Positions 35,043-42,935 of a stretch of DNA of 42,935 bases are shown here, in pieces (the first letter of the stretch is position 1; the number at the start of each line of letters is the position of its first letter). A program made the translations under genes and the position numbers. Below the pieces are notes generated by a model that did no database searches, had not been told where the DNA came from, and saw only the letters and a program-made list of their open reading frames with translations. Source of the DNA: Clostridia bacterium (GTDB lineage: Bacteria > Bacillota > Clostridia > Oscillospirales > CAG-272); contig JAKSOD010000010.1 of the NCBI GenBank assembly GCA_024405755.1, positions 1-42,935 on the forward strand, read 5' to 3'.

Positions 35043-36800
35043 TTAAATGTTAAATGCCTTTATCAGTTTTTCGTGAATGCCCTGAATTATCTCGGGTTTT
35101 TCCACCTTCGGTGCTCTGGGATCGAGCAGCCATGTCTTGGCATAATGAGTATCGGTGATGCGGAACATGGGAGCGTCTTTCAGAGTATCGATTTTCAGAC
35201 AGTATGGGTTTCTCGGCGCAAAAGGATCGCCCACGATCTTATTATAAAGAGACGGGGGTGTGCCGGAAATCGAATACAGTTTTGTGTTTCTCTGTGCCAG
35301 CTGAGGCAGGGAGGACAGAAGTGCCCATGTGTAGGGATGACGCGGATCGTAAAAGATCTCCTCAACTTCACCGACCTCAACGATCTGTCCGGCGTAAAGC
35401 ACGGCAACACGGTCAGCTACGTTTGCAACAACACCGAGGTCGTGCGTAATAAATACGATGGTATAATTGAATTCCTTTTGCAGATCTTTAAGAAGTTTGA
35501 GGATCTGCGCCTGGATCGTAACGTCAAGAGCTGTCGTAGGCTCGTCGCATATCAGTATCTTTGGCTGGCAGGACAGCGCGATCGCAATAACGATCCTCTG
35601 ACGCATACCGCCGGAATACTGGAAGGGATAATCGTCGAAACGGTTCTCCGCGTTGGGAATGCCGACCTTCTTCATCAGCTCAATGGCACGAACTCTCGCC
35701 TCGACCTCGGAGCAGTTCTGATGTTTCCGGATAATGGAAGTGATCTGCTTTCCGATAGTGATAATGGGGTTGAGAGATGTCATGGGATCCTGGAAAACGG
35801 TTGCGATACGCCTTCCGCGGATCTGAGTCCAGTCATTAGCGTACTTGACTTTTGCAAGGTTCAGCACGCAGGTACCGTGAAGTCTTTTTTCGGTTTCGTC
35901 AAGATATCTGACGCGGAAGACAACATTGTCAAAAACAGAGTTTCTGACATCCTCATTGTCAAGATCGACGCCGAGCTGCATTGCCCTTTTGACCTCTTTG
36001 AGAAGGCCGTGGATATTCTGGATACGCTTCTTGATATTATATCTTCCGACGGAAAGGTAGATCTCCTTGGCAATGATCTCATTTCTTGCACGCTTATCTT
36101 CGGAAACTGGTTTAGCGATTTCCTCAGCATAACGCTTTTCGAGTTCTGCCTTCTTTGCCTTATAGGTGTTGTTGTATTCCGTGTCGTTTTTCAGAGCGTC
36201 AGCATGCTTTTTGATAAGTGCATTTCTCTGCTCTTCAAGTTCTTTGATCTGAGCACTATATCCGGCAATCTTTGCATTCACGTCTGCGATCTTATCCTTG
36301 TCGGTTGCAGAATCAAGAGTCTGTTTGAGATTGCCGGCTTCCGTACGCTTAAAGATGAGATCATTCATCTTCTCCGTGAACGCCGCATCATCCTCGTCTG
36401 ACAGAGTCCCCTTCGCCTTTTTCTCAGCGTCAAGTTCAAGGATCTCACGGTATGTCTTTGCACCGTTTTCAAGAGGCGCATGTTTTTGGAGTTTCTTTCT
36501 GATGTGATTCAGAAGCAGTCTGTCGACAGTACCGAGTTTGACCACGGTATCCGCAAGGCTCTCATCATTGAAAATGATGCTTCCGTTGCTGATGAATCCG
36601 TTGCTGTCGAGCATTCCGGCAAAAGTTTTGGTAAAAACAGACTTACCGGAACCCGACTCACCGACAATGGCGATCGACTCATTTTCAAAAATATCAAGTG
36701 ACACACCGCGGATCGCAGTCAGAACTCTGCCGCGAACGTGAAATTTGACTTCCAGGTCCTTTATGGAAAGAAGGACTTTCTTTTCATCATTTTTTGCCAT
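35043..36800 (-). CDS. oppD: Oligopeptide ABC transporter ATPase with a large charged insertion
   Basis: Second ATPase of the importer. Walker A GESGSGKS is at 47-54, but the Q-loop [11 protein letters not shown] is at about 335-345, some 225 residues further than usual. The insertion (about 90-320) is charged and heptad-like (for example [19 protein letters not shown]) and is predicted helical or coiled-coil. After it come the signature [12 protein letters not shown], Walker [12 protein letters not shown] and the C-terminal peptide-transporter extension APRNPYC. The protein has 585 residues against a usual 330-350. It lies 12 bases after oppC and 13 before oppF. The reading frame is continuous, so this is not an assembly artefact of two frames. 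Confidence 0.93.
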   Translation of the reverse strand: MAKNDEKKVLLSIKDLEVKFHVRGRVLTAIRGVSLDIFENESIAIVGESGSGKSVFTKTFAGMLDSNGFISNGSIIFNDESLADTVVKLGTVDRLLLNHIRKKLQKHAPLENGAKTYREILELDAEKKAKGTLSDEDDAAFTEKMNDLIFKRTEAGNLKQTLDSATDKDKIADVNAKIAGYSAQIKELEEQRNALIKKHADALKNDTEYNNTYKAKKAELEKRYAEEIAKPVSEDKRARNEIIAKEIYLSVGRYNIKKRIQNIHGLLKEVKRAMQLGVDLDNEDVRNSVFDNVVFRVRYLDETEKRLHGTCVLNLAKVKYANDWTQIRGRRIATVFQDPMTSLNPIITIGKQITSIIRKHQNCSEVEARVRAIELMKKVGIPNAENRFDDYPFQYSGGMRQRIVIAIALSCQPKILICDEPTTALDVTIQAQILKLLKDLQKEFNYTIVFITHDLGVVANVADRVAVLYAGQIVEVGEVEEIFYDPRHPYTWALLSSLPQLAQRNTKLYSISGTPPSLYNKIVGDPFAPRNPYCLKIDTLKDAPMFRITDTHYAKTWLLDPRAPKVEKPEIIQGIHEKLIKAFNI

Positions 36801-36812
36801 TTCGTCTCCCCC

Positions 36813-37796
36813 TTACATATGCGTTCTGGGATCGGATGCGTCACCGAGATTTTGTCCGACGACGTAAAGGACCACGGCGATAATGGAGGCGATAGCAACG
36901 GGACTCCAGAATTCAAATTGCCAGCCGGGAGTAACCATTGCGTTTTCGGCTTCGTAGATCAGTTTACCGAGAGACATTTCCGAAAGACCCATTCCGATAT
37001 AGGACAGGAAAACTTCTGAACTGATGTAAGACGGGATCTCCGTCGCCGCAAGAGTAACGATAACGGATGTCATGAAAGGCAGAATGTTCTTCATGGCAAT
37101 CCGGACCGTGGAAGTGCCGAGGCACTTTGAGGCAAGATTGTACTCGCGGTCACGTATAATAATAACCTGAGTACGGATAAAATACGCGATACTGAGCCAT
37201 CCGGTCACCGTCATGGCAAAGACCATGGTCCAGAAACTCGGAGAGAAGATCAGAACCATAACCGAAATGAAAAGAATATACGGAACATTACCGATAATAT
37301 TGTAGACTTCGGTCATAATTATATCGACTTTTTTGGAGAATCCCCATACAGCACCGATAATTACACCCACGGTCATATTGATCAGAGCGCAAATGAGAGC
37401 AAGGGAAATGGAGATCCTTGATCCGTGCCAAATGGCATCGAATGTGGACTGACCGGAATCACCGGTACCGAGTATCCAGTGAATGCTGAATCCGCGTCTT
37501 TCGATCGCCGCAGAGGGTCCGAGGTGCTTGCCTTCGGAATCAAGCAAATACTCATATTTGTCATATCCGGAAAACATAGGATATACATATGCAAAAATGA
37601 TCACAAGCGCAAGCAGAGCAAGAATTACAATGTTAATTCTCTTTCTGAAGAATACTCTGAACACCGATCTCCAATAAGAATATCTCGGAGCAGTAATCTT
37701 TTCGGATTCTACGTCGTCATGCTCAACAGAAGCAAAAAGTTCCTCAGTCGAAAGACCTAATTCTTCGAGATCAACTAATTCATTCTGATTATTCAT
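36813..37796 (-). CDS. oppC: Oligopeptide ABC transporter permease
   Basis: A 327-residue inner-membrane subunit of the importer. It has an acidic N-terminal tail, a first helix near residue 57 (KRINIVILALLALVIIF), and the coupling-loop EAA-type region REYNLASKCLGTSTVRIAMKN, shown by its core ASKCLGTSTVRIAM, between the later helices. The ATG at 37796 follows AGGTGA, where TGA is the oppB stop; the frame is open three codons earlier through a GTG. The length is close to normal for OppC, so this is the only subunit of the system without a large change. Confidence 0.93.
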   Translation of the reverse strand: MNNQNELVDLEELGLSTEELFASVEHDDVESEKITAPRYSYWRSVFRVFFRKRINIVILALLALVIIFAYVYPMFSGYDKYEYLLDSEGKHLGPSAAIERRGFSIHWILGTGDSGQSTFDAIWHGSRISISLALICALINMTVGVIIGAVWGFSKKVDIIMTEVYNIIGNVPYILFISVMVLIFSPSFWTMVFAMTVTGWLSIAYFIRTQVIIIRDREYNLASKCLGTSTVRIAMKNILPFMTSVIVTLAATEIPSYISSEVFLSYIGMGLSEMSLGKLIYEAENAMVTPGWQFEFWSPVAIASIIAVVLYVVGQNLGDASDPRTHM

Positions 37797-37801
37797 ACTG
37801 A

Positions 37802-39373
37802 TCACCTGTCTTTCGAGGAGAACGAAATTCTCGGATCTACCATAGACATCAGGATATCACCGAAGATGATGGATACCACTGACAGCACGGCATAAAAGAG
37901 GGTAACACCCACGATAACGCCGTTATCGTACTTGTTGATAGCCTCGGTCAGAAGGTTACCGGCACCGGGAACCACGTAAACACGCTCGGTAATGATCGCG
38001 CCGACGAGGGATCCGAGTACGCTTCCGGGGATACCGTGAACGATCGGGATAATAGCGTTTTTAAGAATATGTTTGCTGAAAATCTCGGATTCGGAAAGAC
38101 CGCCGGAACGTGCAAACTTCACATAATCGGAGTTCATCTGGTCGATCATATAACGTCTGATCCATTTCATCAGGCTTGCAATGGAAGGCAGAGCCAAAGA
38201 AATGATCGGGAGAACAAACATAAGTTTGCTCGTTGATTCCATATCAAACGTCGTCGGCATCCCGAGTTCGCCTCCGATCGCTTTGAACAGGAAGATATAG
38301 GCAAGAGACGGAACTGCAATGATAAAGACGATATAAATTGTACCGATTTTATCAATTAGTTTATCTTTCTTTCTTGCAGTAATAATACCAAGCGGAACGC
38401 CGAGCAGATAGGCGATCAGCACGGAAATAATTCCGATAACGAAAGAGTAACCAATCTTCGACATTCCTTTTTTTACAGTCGTTACACTTGTATAGTCATC
38501 CGAAAATCTCAGTTTATTAAAGGCTGTACTGCCGGATTCGGAAACATAAGTGGCTGTATGAAGATCATCCGCAGATTCCTCGGTGTATCCGGTCGGATAA
38601 GTCACAACGGATTTTTTATATGATCCCTGCGAATTTATCATAGTATCGAACACATCAATTCCGAGGTTAACGGAATATGATTTGCCGAGATTGATCTTCA
38701 AAAGATTCTGATGTATATACGGGAAGTTATTGTCAAAATAAACCAGGTACTTATGTGTCGTACCGTTTCCGATCACGGCGGGAGCAAATTTGTCGCCTCC
38801 GTAAAGCGGATCATGAAGAGTAAATGTCAGACCTCTGTCGCCTACATCCTCTTTAACATTATGTATGTTATCGACCGTGAAGATTCCGGAAAAATATTTC
38901 CACAGTCGGTTGACAAGGGGGAGATCCTTGTAAGCAAAAAGTTGCTGCTGACCGCCGGAAGCATACTTTTTCCCTCCGGGGAGCATAACAGCATCGCATC
39001 TCTTTACGGTATAACCGCAGGACTCATAGTATTCAGTAAACTCTGCAACGTATTTCTTGACGAGTTCGGAGTCATTCTTCTCCTTTTTACCAAATCCAAC
39101 AGCGGATTGACGTTCTTCCTCTGTGATTTTACCGTCAATCATAAGTTGGCGCAAATAGTCTGCATACGTTACGTAATCCACGTATCCGTATTCTTCCCAC
39201 TTACTGTATTTATATACTTCTTTTCCGTTGTTTGCCTGTTTTGTGTAGTTGGGATCCTGCGCAAAGACAAGGTTCCTGTCAAGCATGGAGTATATCATTA
39301 CCATTACTATTGCCACAACGGCAATAATCGAAAGCAATCCATGCAGCAGACGTTTCAATAAATACTTCGTCAT
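37802..39373 (-). CDS. oppB: Oligopeptide ABC transporter permease with large outer insertion
   Basis: A 523-residue permease; OppB usually has 305-340 residues. The first helix is at 13-31 and the membrane core resumes at about 305 (GYSFVIGIISVLIAYLLG) with the later EAA-type coupling region YVKFARSGGLSESEIFSKHI (core FARSGGLSESEIF). Between lies an insertion of about 270 residues facing the outside, with YVAEFTEYYESCGYTVKR at 108-125 and a remnant of the normal OppB segment (LLKINLGKSYSVNLGIDVF) near 224-242. It overlaps no gene and is six bases upstream of oppC. Confidence 0.92.
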   Translation of the reverse strand: MTKYLLKRLLHGLLSIIAVVAIVMVMIYSMLDRNLVFAQDPNYTKQANNGKEVYKYSKWEEYGYVDYVTYADYLRQLMIDGKITEEERQSAVGFGKKEKNDSELVKKYVAEFTEYYESCGYTVKRCDAVMLPGGKKYASGGQQQLFAYKDLPLVNRLWKYFSGIFTVDNIHNVKEDVGDRGLTFTLHDPLYGGDKFAPAVIGNGTTHKYLVYFDNNFPYIHQNLLKINLGKSYSVNLGIDVFDTMINSQGSYKKSVVTYPTGYTEESADDLHTATYVSESGSTAFNKLRFSDDYTSVTTVKKGMSKIGYSFVIGIISVLIAYLLGVPLGIITARKKDKLIDKIGTIYIVFIIAVPSLAYIFLFKAIGGELGMPTTFDMESTSKLMFVLPIISLALPSIASLMKWIRRYMIDQMNSDYVKFARSGGLSESEIFSKHILKNAIIPIVHGIPGSVLGSLVGAIITERVYVVPGAGNLLTEAINKYDNGVIVGVTLFYAVLSVVSIIFGDILMSMVDPRISFSSKDR

Positions 39374-39401
39374 AATATTTCTCTCAACTCATACGGAATA
39401 T

Positions 39402-39426
39402 GGGGGATGGAATATATCCATCCCCC
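39402..39426 (-). other. Hairpin between oppA and oppB
   Basis: A perfect 10-bp stem GGGGGATGGA/TCCATCCCCC (39402-39411 with 39417-39426) with a five-base loop follows oppA. No T-tract follows on the transcript, so it is unlikely to be a full terminator. Stems at this place in binding-protein transporter operons often protect the oppA part of the message so that the binding protein is made in excess. Confidence 0.7.
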
Positions 39427-39466
39427 AACCAATCAAATTATTTTACGATTCTGTTCTGACAGTAAA

Positions 39467-41707
39467 TCAGAATATACCGCAGCACTTAGCCATATAGCCG
39501 GCGTACTCGGGAAGGAAAGTGTCGAGGTAGGTGCAGGGGTCACCGAAGTCAGGTCCCCAACCGGACAAATCGTAGATATCATAGTTGGCCTCGTAACCGA
39601 AGTCAGTCTGGTATCCGGTGTAGTACCACTCGTCGTAGTTCTTGCACTCAGTAAGGTTTACGATAACTTTTCCGCCAAGAGAAGCTTCAAGAGATTTCTT
39701 GTAAGCCTGAGCCTTGTTGGTGTAAGTAGAGGAGTTGCTCGGATAAGGCAGATCAAGAACGATAGGATTGTTGGCATCGATGGTGATGTTAGCCTTTGCG
39801 AGTTCTTCAATAGCAACATTGAGTTCGGCAACAGCATTCTCAACATTGTACCAACCATCGAATCCGTCGGAAGATCCGACACCGTCATCCATATTGGGAT
39901 CGTAAACTTTAATCTTAACACCGTCGGCGTCGATCTGAGCCTGCATGATAGCACCGTAGTTGGTGCCGGCAGCAAACTTGGTAGCGGTTCCGTTGATGTC
40001 AACGGTTACTTCCTCGGCAAGTTTTACGAAAGTACCGGGAGTGTAGGAGTTTCTCACAGAGTTGAGTTTGAGTTCTTCACCAACAGACTGAGCGTTATAA
40101 GCACCTCTGTCAACGGCGAAGGAGATAGCACGGCGGAAGTGAACATTCTGCAGAGCAGCGTTTGTTCTTGCCTTCTGGTCGTCGGTCTGAGCGGACTTGA
40201 CTGCACCGTCATTGACATTTTCAAATGCGGCACGGTTAAGGTTGTAGAATGCCATATAAGAGGTGGCATCAGTACCGGAAACATAGGAATACTCAGCAAA
40301 AGGATACTTAGCATCAGCAGCCTTCGCAAGTTCGAGGGTGCTGGTGTTCAGACCGCTTCCGTCGAGTACGCCGGCAACCATGTCCTTGAATGTCTTGGTA
40401 GCATCATCACCGCTGTTGAAGAGCCAGGTGAGGGTATCGATGTTGATGTTAGCCTTGTTCCAATATGCCTCGTTCTTGGTGAAGACGATGGTATTCTTGG
40501 AAGTGAAGTTGGATACGCAGTAAGGTCCGCAGTAAGCGATATTCTCGGGAGTGGTACCGTACTTATAGTCGGCAGCAGAGGAATCAAACTCAGCACCGAA
40601 TTTACCGCCCTGAGACTTATAGTACTCTTCGCAGACAGGAGCAAAGATGTTGTAGGACAGCATAGTCATGAAGTAAGAAGTAGGAGCGCAGAGAGTATAA
40701 ACAAGAGTAGTATCATCGGTAGCCTTGACACCGACGTCTTCGAACTTAGTGATCTTTCCGGTTACATACTCGTCAGCGTTGGCAACGATACCCTGAACAA
40801 GGTATTCAAGACCGCCCTTAGCGTCGAGCATATGATGGAAACCGGTTACGAAATCCTTAGCGGTGAGAGGAGCGATCTCTCTGCCCTGGGAGTCAACCCA
40901 CTTCAAACCCTGACGGATCTTGAAGGTATAGGTCAGACCGTCATCGGAAACAGTCCAGGACTCAGCAAGAGCGGGTTTGAGCTGGTTCTCGATATCGTAC
41001 TCAACAAGTCCGTCATAAGTGTTGACGATAGCTTCGGAGTCAGCGGCACGAGAGGTGGCAACAGCGTCCCAGGTTACAGGGTCAGAGGTGAAGGTGACAT
41101 TATATGTTCTCTTGACAGTATATCCCTTGTCGGCGAGGAACTGCTTTACATATGCTTCATATGTGCCGGTTCCTGCAAGTTCTTTCCACTTTGCCTTCAG
41201 AGCAGTACGGTCGGCAGCTTTGATAGGCTCGGTGGCAACGATAGCCTGATGGAATCTGTCGGAGTCATTGCCCCACAGGACGGAAGTCACAGTGTAGGGA
41301 GCAACTCTGGAGATAGCGTAGTTACCGCCACGGGTAGAGGTGGGCAGCATTACGGCAGACTCCATAAGTTTAGCCTCGGCGATAGCCATAAGAGCATACT
41401 TCTTGGAGACATTGGCCTCTTCCTTGGCAGCGGCATAGGTGGTGTAGAATTCACCAAGTACGGCGTTGTAGATCTCGCGGGATTTGATGGTGTATTCATC
41501 ATCTTCATCACCGGGCTCAGAAGAGTCTGCGGGATCGCCGGAGTCAGAGGGAGCAGCGGAATCATCACCGCTTGCGGGGGTGTCAGTGGTATTGTCTGCG
41601 GCAGAAGCGTTGGAGTCGTTGCCGTCACCGGTATCGGCGCAGGCTACGAAACTCAGACACATCATAACTGCAAGCAGCAGGCAAAGAATTTTGCTGAATT
41701 TTTTCAT
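39467..41707 (-). CDS. oppA: Oligopeptide-binding lipoprotein, apparently circularly permuted
   Basis: A 746-residue binding lipoprotein of the SBP_bac_5 family. The signal peptide ends in a lipobox with Cys23 (LSFVAC), then a Ser/Asp/Pro-rich linker to about 71. The usual N-terminal region (YDGLVEYDIENQLKPALAES, WTVSDDGLTYTFKIRQGLKW) only begins at about 230. Before it, residues 75-165 (KKYALMAIAEAKLMESAVM, GGNYAISRVAPYTV, WGNDSDRF) resemble the C-terminal end of ordinary OppA. The protein stops soon after GWGPDFGDPCTYLDTF (716-731), a motif normally followed by roughly 100-150 more residues. So the tail seems moved to the front. The ATG at 41707 has an AAGGAGG site; the frame is open 14 codons earlier. 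First gene of the opp operon. Confidence 0.92.
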   Translation of the reverse strand: MKKFSKILCLLLAVMMCLSFVACADTGDGNDSNASAADNTTDTPASGDDSAAPSDSGDPADSSEPGDEDDEYTIKSREIYNAVLGEFYTTYAAAKEEANVSKKYALMAIAEAKLMESAVMLPTSTRGGNYAISRVAPYTVTSVLWGNDSDRFHQAIVATEPIKAADRTALKAKWKELAGTGTYEAYVKQFLADKGYTVKRTYNVTFTSDPVTWDAVATSRAADSEAIVNTYDGLVEYDIENQLKPALAESWTVSDDGLTYTFKIRQGLKWVDSQGREIAPLTAKDFVTGFHHMLDAKGGLEYLVQGIVANADEYVTGKITKFEDVGVKATDDTTLVYTLCAPTSYFMTMLSYNIFAPVCEEYYKSQGGKFGAEFDSSAADYKYGTTPENIAYCGPYCVSNFTSKNTIVFTKNEAYWNKANINIDTLTWLFNSGDDATKTFKDMVAGVLDGSGLNTSTLELAKAADAKYPFAEYSYVSGTDATSYMAFYNLNRAAFENVNDGAVKSAQTDDQKARTNAALQNVHFRRAISFAVDRGAYNAQSVGEELKLNSVRNSYTPGTFVKLAEEVTVDINGTATKFAAGTNYGAIMQAQIDADGVKIKVYDPNMDDGVGSSDGFDGWYNVENAVAELNVAIEELAKANITIDANNPIVLDLPYPSNSSTYTNKAQAYKKSLEASLGGKVIVNLTECKNYDEWYYTGYQTDFGYEANYDIYDLSGWGPDFGDPCTYLDTFLPEYAGYMAKCCGIF

Positions 41708-41740
41708 AAGAAAAATATCCTCCTTATAGAATGTGTAACT

Positions 41741-41769
41741 ATTATACACACCTTTTTGCAGTTTGTCAA
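41741..41769 (-). promoter_or_regulatory. opp operon promoter
   Basis: On the minus strand TTGACA (41769-41764) and TATAAT (41746-41741) are spaced by 17 bases, a perfect consensus. The start would be near 41734, giving a short leader of under 30 bases before the oppA ATG. It is divergent from the isomerase promoter about 200 bases away. The intervening A/T-rich stretch (41770-41970) holds no gene that I can support. Confidence 0.9.
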
Positions 41770-41971
41770 CCCTTTAATTGCGAATTTAAATTTCAAAACC
41801 GCATTTTGGGTTAAAAATAATAAAAAAAAGATTGTTTTGTTTCATTTTTTATTTATAAAATGAATGATTTTGCATTTTTTCGTATTTGTTTCCTTACATT
41901 ATTATATTTCCATGTATCTTAACATACTGCGTTTCCGGACCGGATACTGCTTCCCGAATTATTACAAACTA

Positions 41972-42000
41972 TTGACTCGATGAGGATTTGGTGGTAAAAT
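41972..42000 (+). promoter_or_regulatory. Promoter of the isomerase-like gene
   Basis: TTGACT (41972-41977) and TAAAAT (41995-42000) are spaced by 17 bases, each one mismatch from consensus. The start near 42007 gives a leader of about 30 bases with the CGGAGG ribosome site. A short dyad TCCGGACCGGA (41934-41944) flanked by two copies of ATACTGC lies 28 bases upstream and could be an operator. Confidence 0.75.
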
Positions 42001-42037
42001 ACTGTTGAAAAAACAATTCTATACGGAGGTTCTAATT

Positions 42038-42832
42038 TTGGAAAGAAAACTTGGTGTAAGTTTTAATGCTTACGGTCCTGTCCCGATTGATGAACAGATC
42101 GGTCTTCTGAAAAAAAACGGTTTCTCCGCCGTCTTTACCGGTGCGGAAAATCCGAATCTTGAAACGATCATTCCCGCCCTGCGTGCTGCCGACATTTCCT
42201 GCGACAACTTTCATGCGCCTTTCAACAAGATCAATGACATCTGGTACGAAGGAGATGACGGAGAAGATATGCTCAACCGTCTTCTCGTTTCAGTTGAAAA
42301 ATGCGAAAAATACAATGTCCCCGCTCTCGTCGTTCACTTGTCTGCCGGTATGAATCCTCCTTACGTAAATACCGTCGGACATGACCGTTGGACGCGTCTT
42401 ATGGAGTCTGCCGATGCCAAAGGCGTAACAATCTGCTACGAAAACCAGCGCAAACTCTCCAACCTTGCCTTTGCGTTTGAGGAATTCCCCACCGCAAAAT
42501 TCTGCTGGGACTGCGGTCACGAATTCTGCTTCACCCCTGGCAGACACTATATGCCCCTTTTCGGCGACAAACTCGCCGCTCTGCACATCCACGATAATTC
42601 AAAAGTTTTCAACAATGACGATCACATGATCCCCTATGACAGCAGCATTGATTTTGGTTTTGTTGCCGATCAGATTGCCCGCAGCGGTTATGAGGGAACG
42701 CTGATGCTGGAACTCATCCGCAAGAAAACCAAATACTACTCCGAATGGACCGCCGAAGATTATTACCGTCACGCAGGAGAAGCGGCCCGCCGTCTCAACG
42801 ACGAGATAGAGAAAGCAGGCAAAACGATCTGA
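42038..42832 (+). CDS. Sugar-phosphate isomerase/epimerase-like TIM-barrel protein
   Basis: The 264-residue protein resembles the xylose-isomerase-like/AP-endonuclease-2 TIM-barrel family. Candidate metal ligands include Glu in TICYENQRK, Asp/His in FCWDCGHEF, the HIHDN motif and Glu in GTLMLELIRK, placed in the usual order. Substrate unknown; relatives act on sugars, hydroxypyruvate or inositol derivatives. The start is chosen as TTG at 42038, eight bases after CGGAGG; the frame is open 11 codons upstream through another TTG without a ribosome site. It is a single gene, transcribed away from opp. Confidence 0.83.
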   Translation: MERKLGVSFNAYGPVPIDEQIGLLKKNGFSAVFTGAENPNLETIIPALRAADISCDNFHAPFNKINDIWYEGDDGEDMLNRLLVSVEKCEKYNVPALVVHLSAGMNPPYVNTVGHDRWTRLMESADAKGVTICYENQRKLSNLAFAFEEFPTAKFCWDCGHEFCFTPGRHYMPLFGDKLAALHIHDNSKVFNNDDHMIPYDSSIDFGFVADQIARSGYEGTLMLELIRKKTKYYSEWTAEDYYRHAGEAARRLNDEIEKAGKTI

Positions 42833-42882
42833 TCCCGGATCAATAGTTCGCTTATATATTTAAGTAAGGAAGAAAAAATGAA

Positions 42883-42912
42883 GGGGCTGTCTCACTTACG
42901 TGATCCAGCCCC
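42883..42912 (+). terminator. Hairpin after the isomerase-like gene
   Basis: GGGGCTG (42883-42889) pairs with CAGCCCC (42906-42912) and an inner TCAC/GTGA stem closes a TTAC loop. It lies about 50 bases after the stop codon. No T-tract follows before the window ends, so it may be a weak terminator or part of a repeated palindrome; it resembles the stem at 26945-26972 in its GGxCTGTCTCA half. Confidence 0.5.
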
Positions 42913-42935
42913 GCAAATCCTGCTCGGCAAATGAA

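Noticed and set aside
34902..36401. Plus-strand open frame of about 500 codons opposite oppD and oppF
   Set aside because: It runs antisense across two ABC ATPases with intact motifs and spans their junction; no family features.
39407..41863. Very long plus-strand open frame (818 codons) opposite oppA
   Set aside because: It is antisense to a clearly recognised lipoprotein gene with promoter, ribosome site and lipobox. The translated frame resembles no family and has no ribosome site; it reflects the codon bias of oppA.
42878..42934. 18-codon ORF (MKGLSHLRDPAPQILLGK) at the right edge with an AGGAAG site
   Set aside because: It coincides with the hairpin at 42883-42912 and is too short to support as a gene without comparison to other genomes.

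Overview
This window reads as the chromosome of a Gram-positive member of the Clostridia (Bacillota). The evidence is the 16S rRNA 5' end, Shine-Dalgarno sites close to AGGAGG, sigma-A promoters (TTGACA, 17 bp, TATAAT), a ZTP riboswitch, a B-type dihydroorotate dehydrogenase with its PyrK partner, and proteins with CDP-glycerol-transferase-like and lipoteichoic-acid-synthase-like domains. I cannot name the family or genus from the sequence alone. No CRISPR array, tRNA, transposase or phage gene was seen.

Bases 1-400 hold the first ~60 bases of a 16S rRNA gene running leftward, its leader, and a consensus rRNA promoter with an A-tract UP-like region. Bases 403-25654 are a leftward (minus-strand) block of nucleotide-synthesis genes. 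The pyrimidine half comes first from a promoter at 25626-25654: pyrC, carB, pyrK, pyrD, pyrF, pyrE, pyrB, pyrI. The purine half starts at its own promoter (16084-16112) and ZTP riboswitch with overlapping terminator: purE, purC, purF, purM, a formate/nitrite-family channel, purN, purO, a stand-alone AICAR transformylase, purD, purL, fhs, guaB. An intrinsic terminator at 403-443 ends it. carA, purK, purB, guaA and purA are not in the window. The purine half looks built around formate: a formate channel, formate-THF ligase, two 10-formyl-THF-using enzymes, and a riboswitch that senses the intermediate that accumulates when 10-formyl-THF is short. Two nitrogen-handling oddities stand out: PurF lacks the N-terminal glutaminase cysteine, and carB has no carA beside it.

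Bases 25700-33700 hold a rightward PHP-domain gene behind a structured leader, then a leftward three-gene operon with a consensus promoter and a hairpin terminator. That operon encodes a five-TM alkaline-phosphatase-superfamily enzyme (LtaS/EptA-like architecture), a remarkable fusion of a YidC/Oxa1 insertase to a CDP-glycerol glycerophosphotransferase-like domain, and a small single-TM acidic-tailed protein. A DUF4282-like zinc-ribbon membrane protein and a degenerate ApbE-like anchored protein follow.

Bases 33700-41770 are a complete oligopeptide ABC transporter operon, oppA-B-C-D-F, in which four of the five proteins have departures from the usual family plan. OppA appears circularly permuted, OppB has a ~270-residue outer insertion, OppD has a ~225-residue charged helical insertion between Walker A and the Q-loop, and OppF carries two C-terminal membrane helices. 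The window ends with a rightward TIM-barrel sugar-phosphate isomerase/epimerase-like gene.

Small repeats are scattered through the intergenic spaces: a 341-bp nested inverted-repeat element between carB and pyrK, two solitary end-like copies, and palindromic terminator cassettes carrying a GGGGACCTCT tag or CTGAATAA/TTATTCAG ends.
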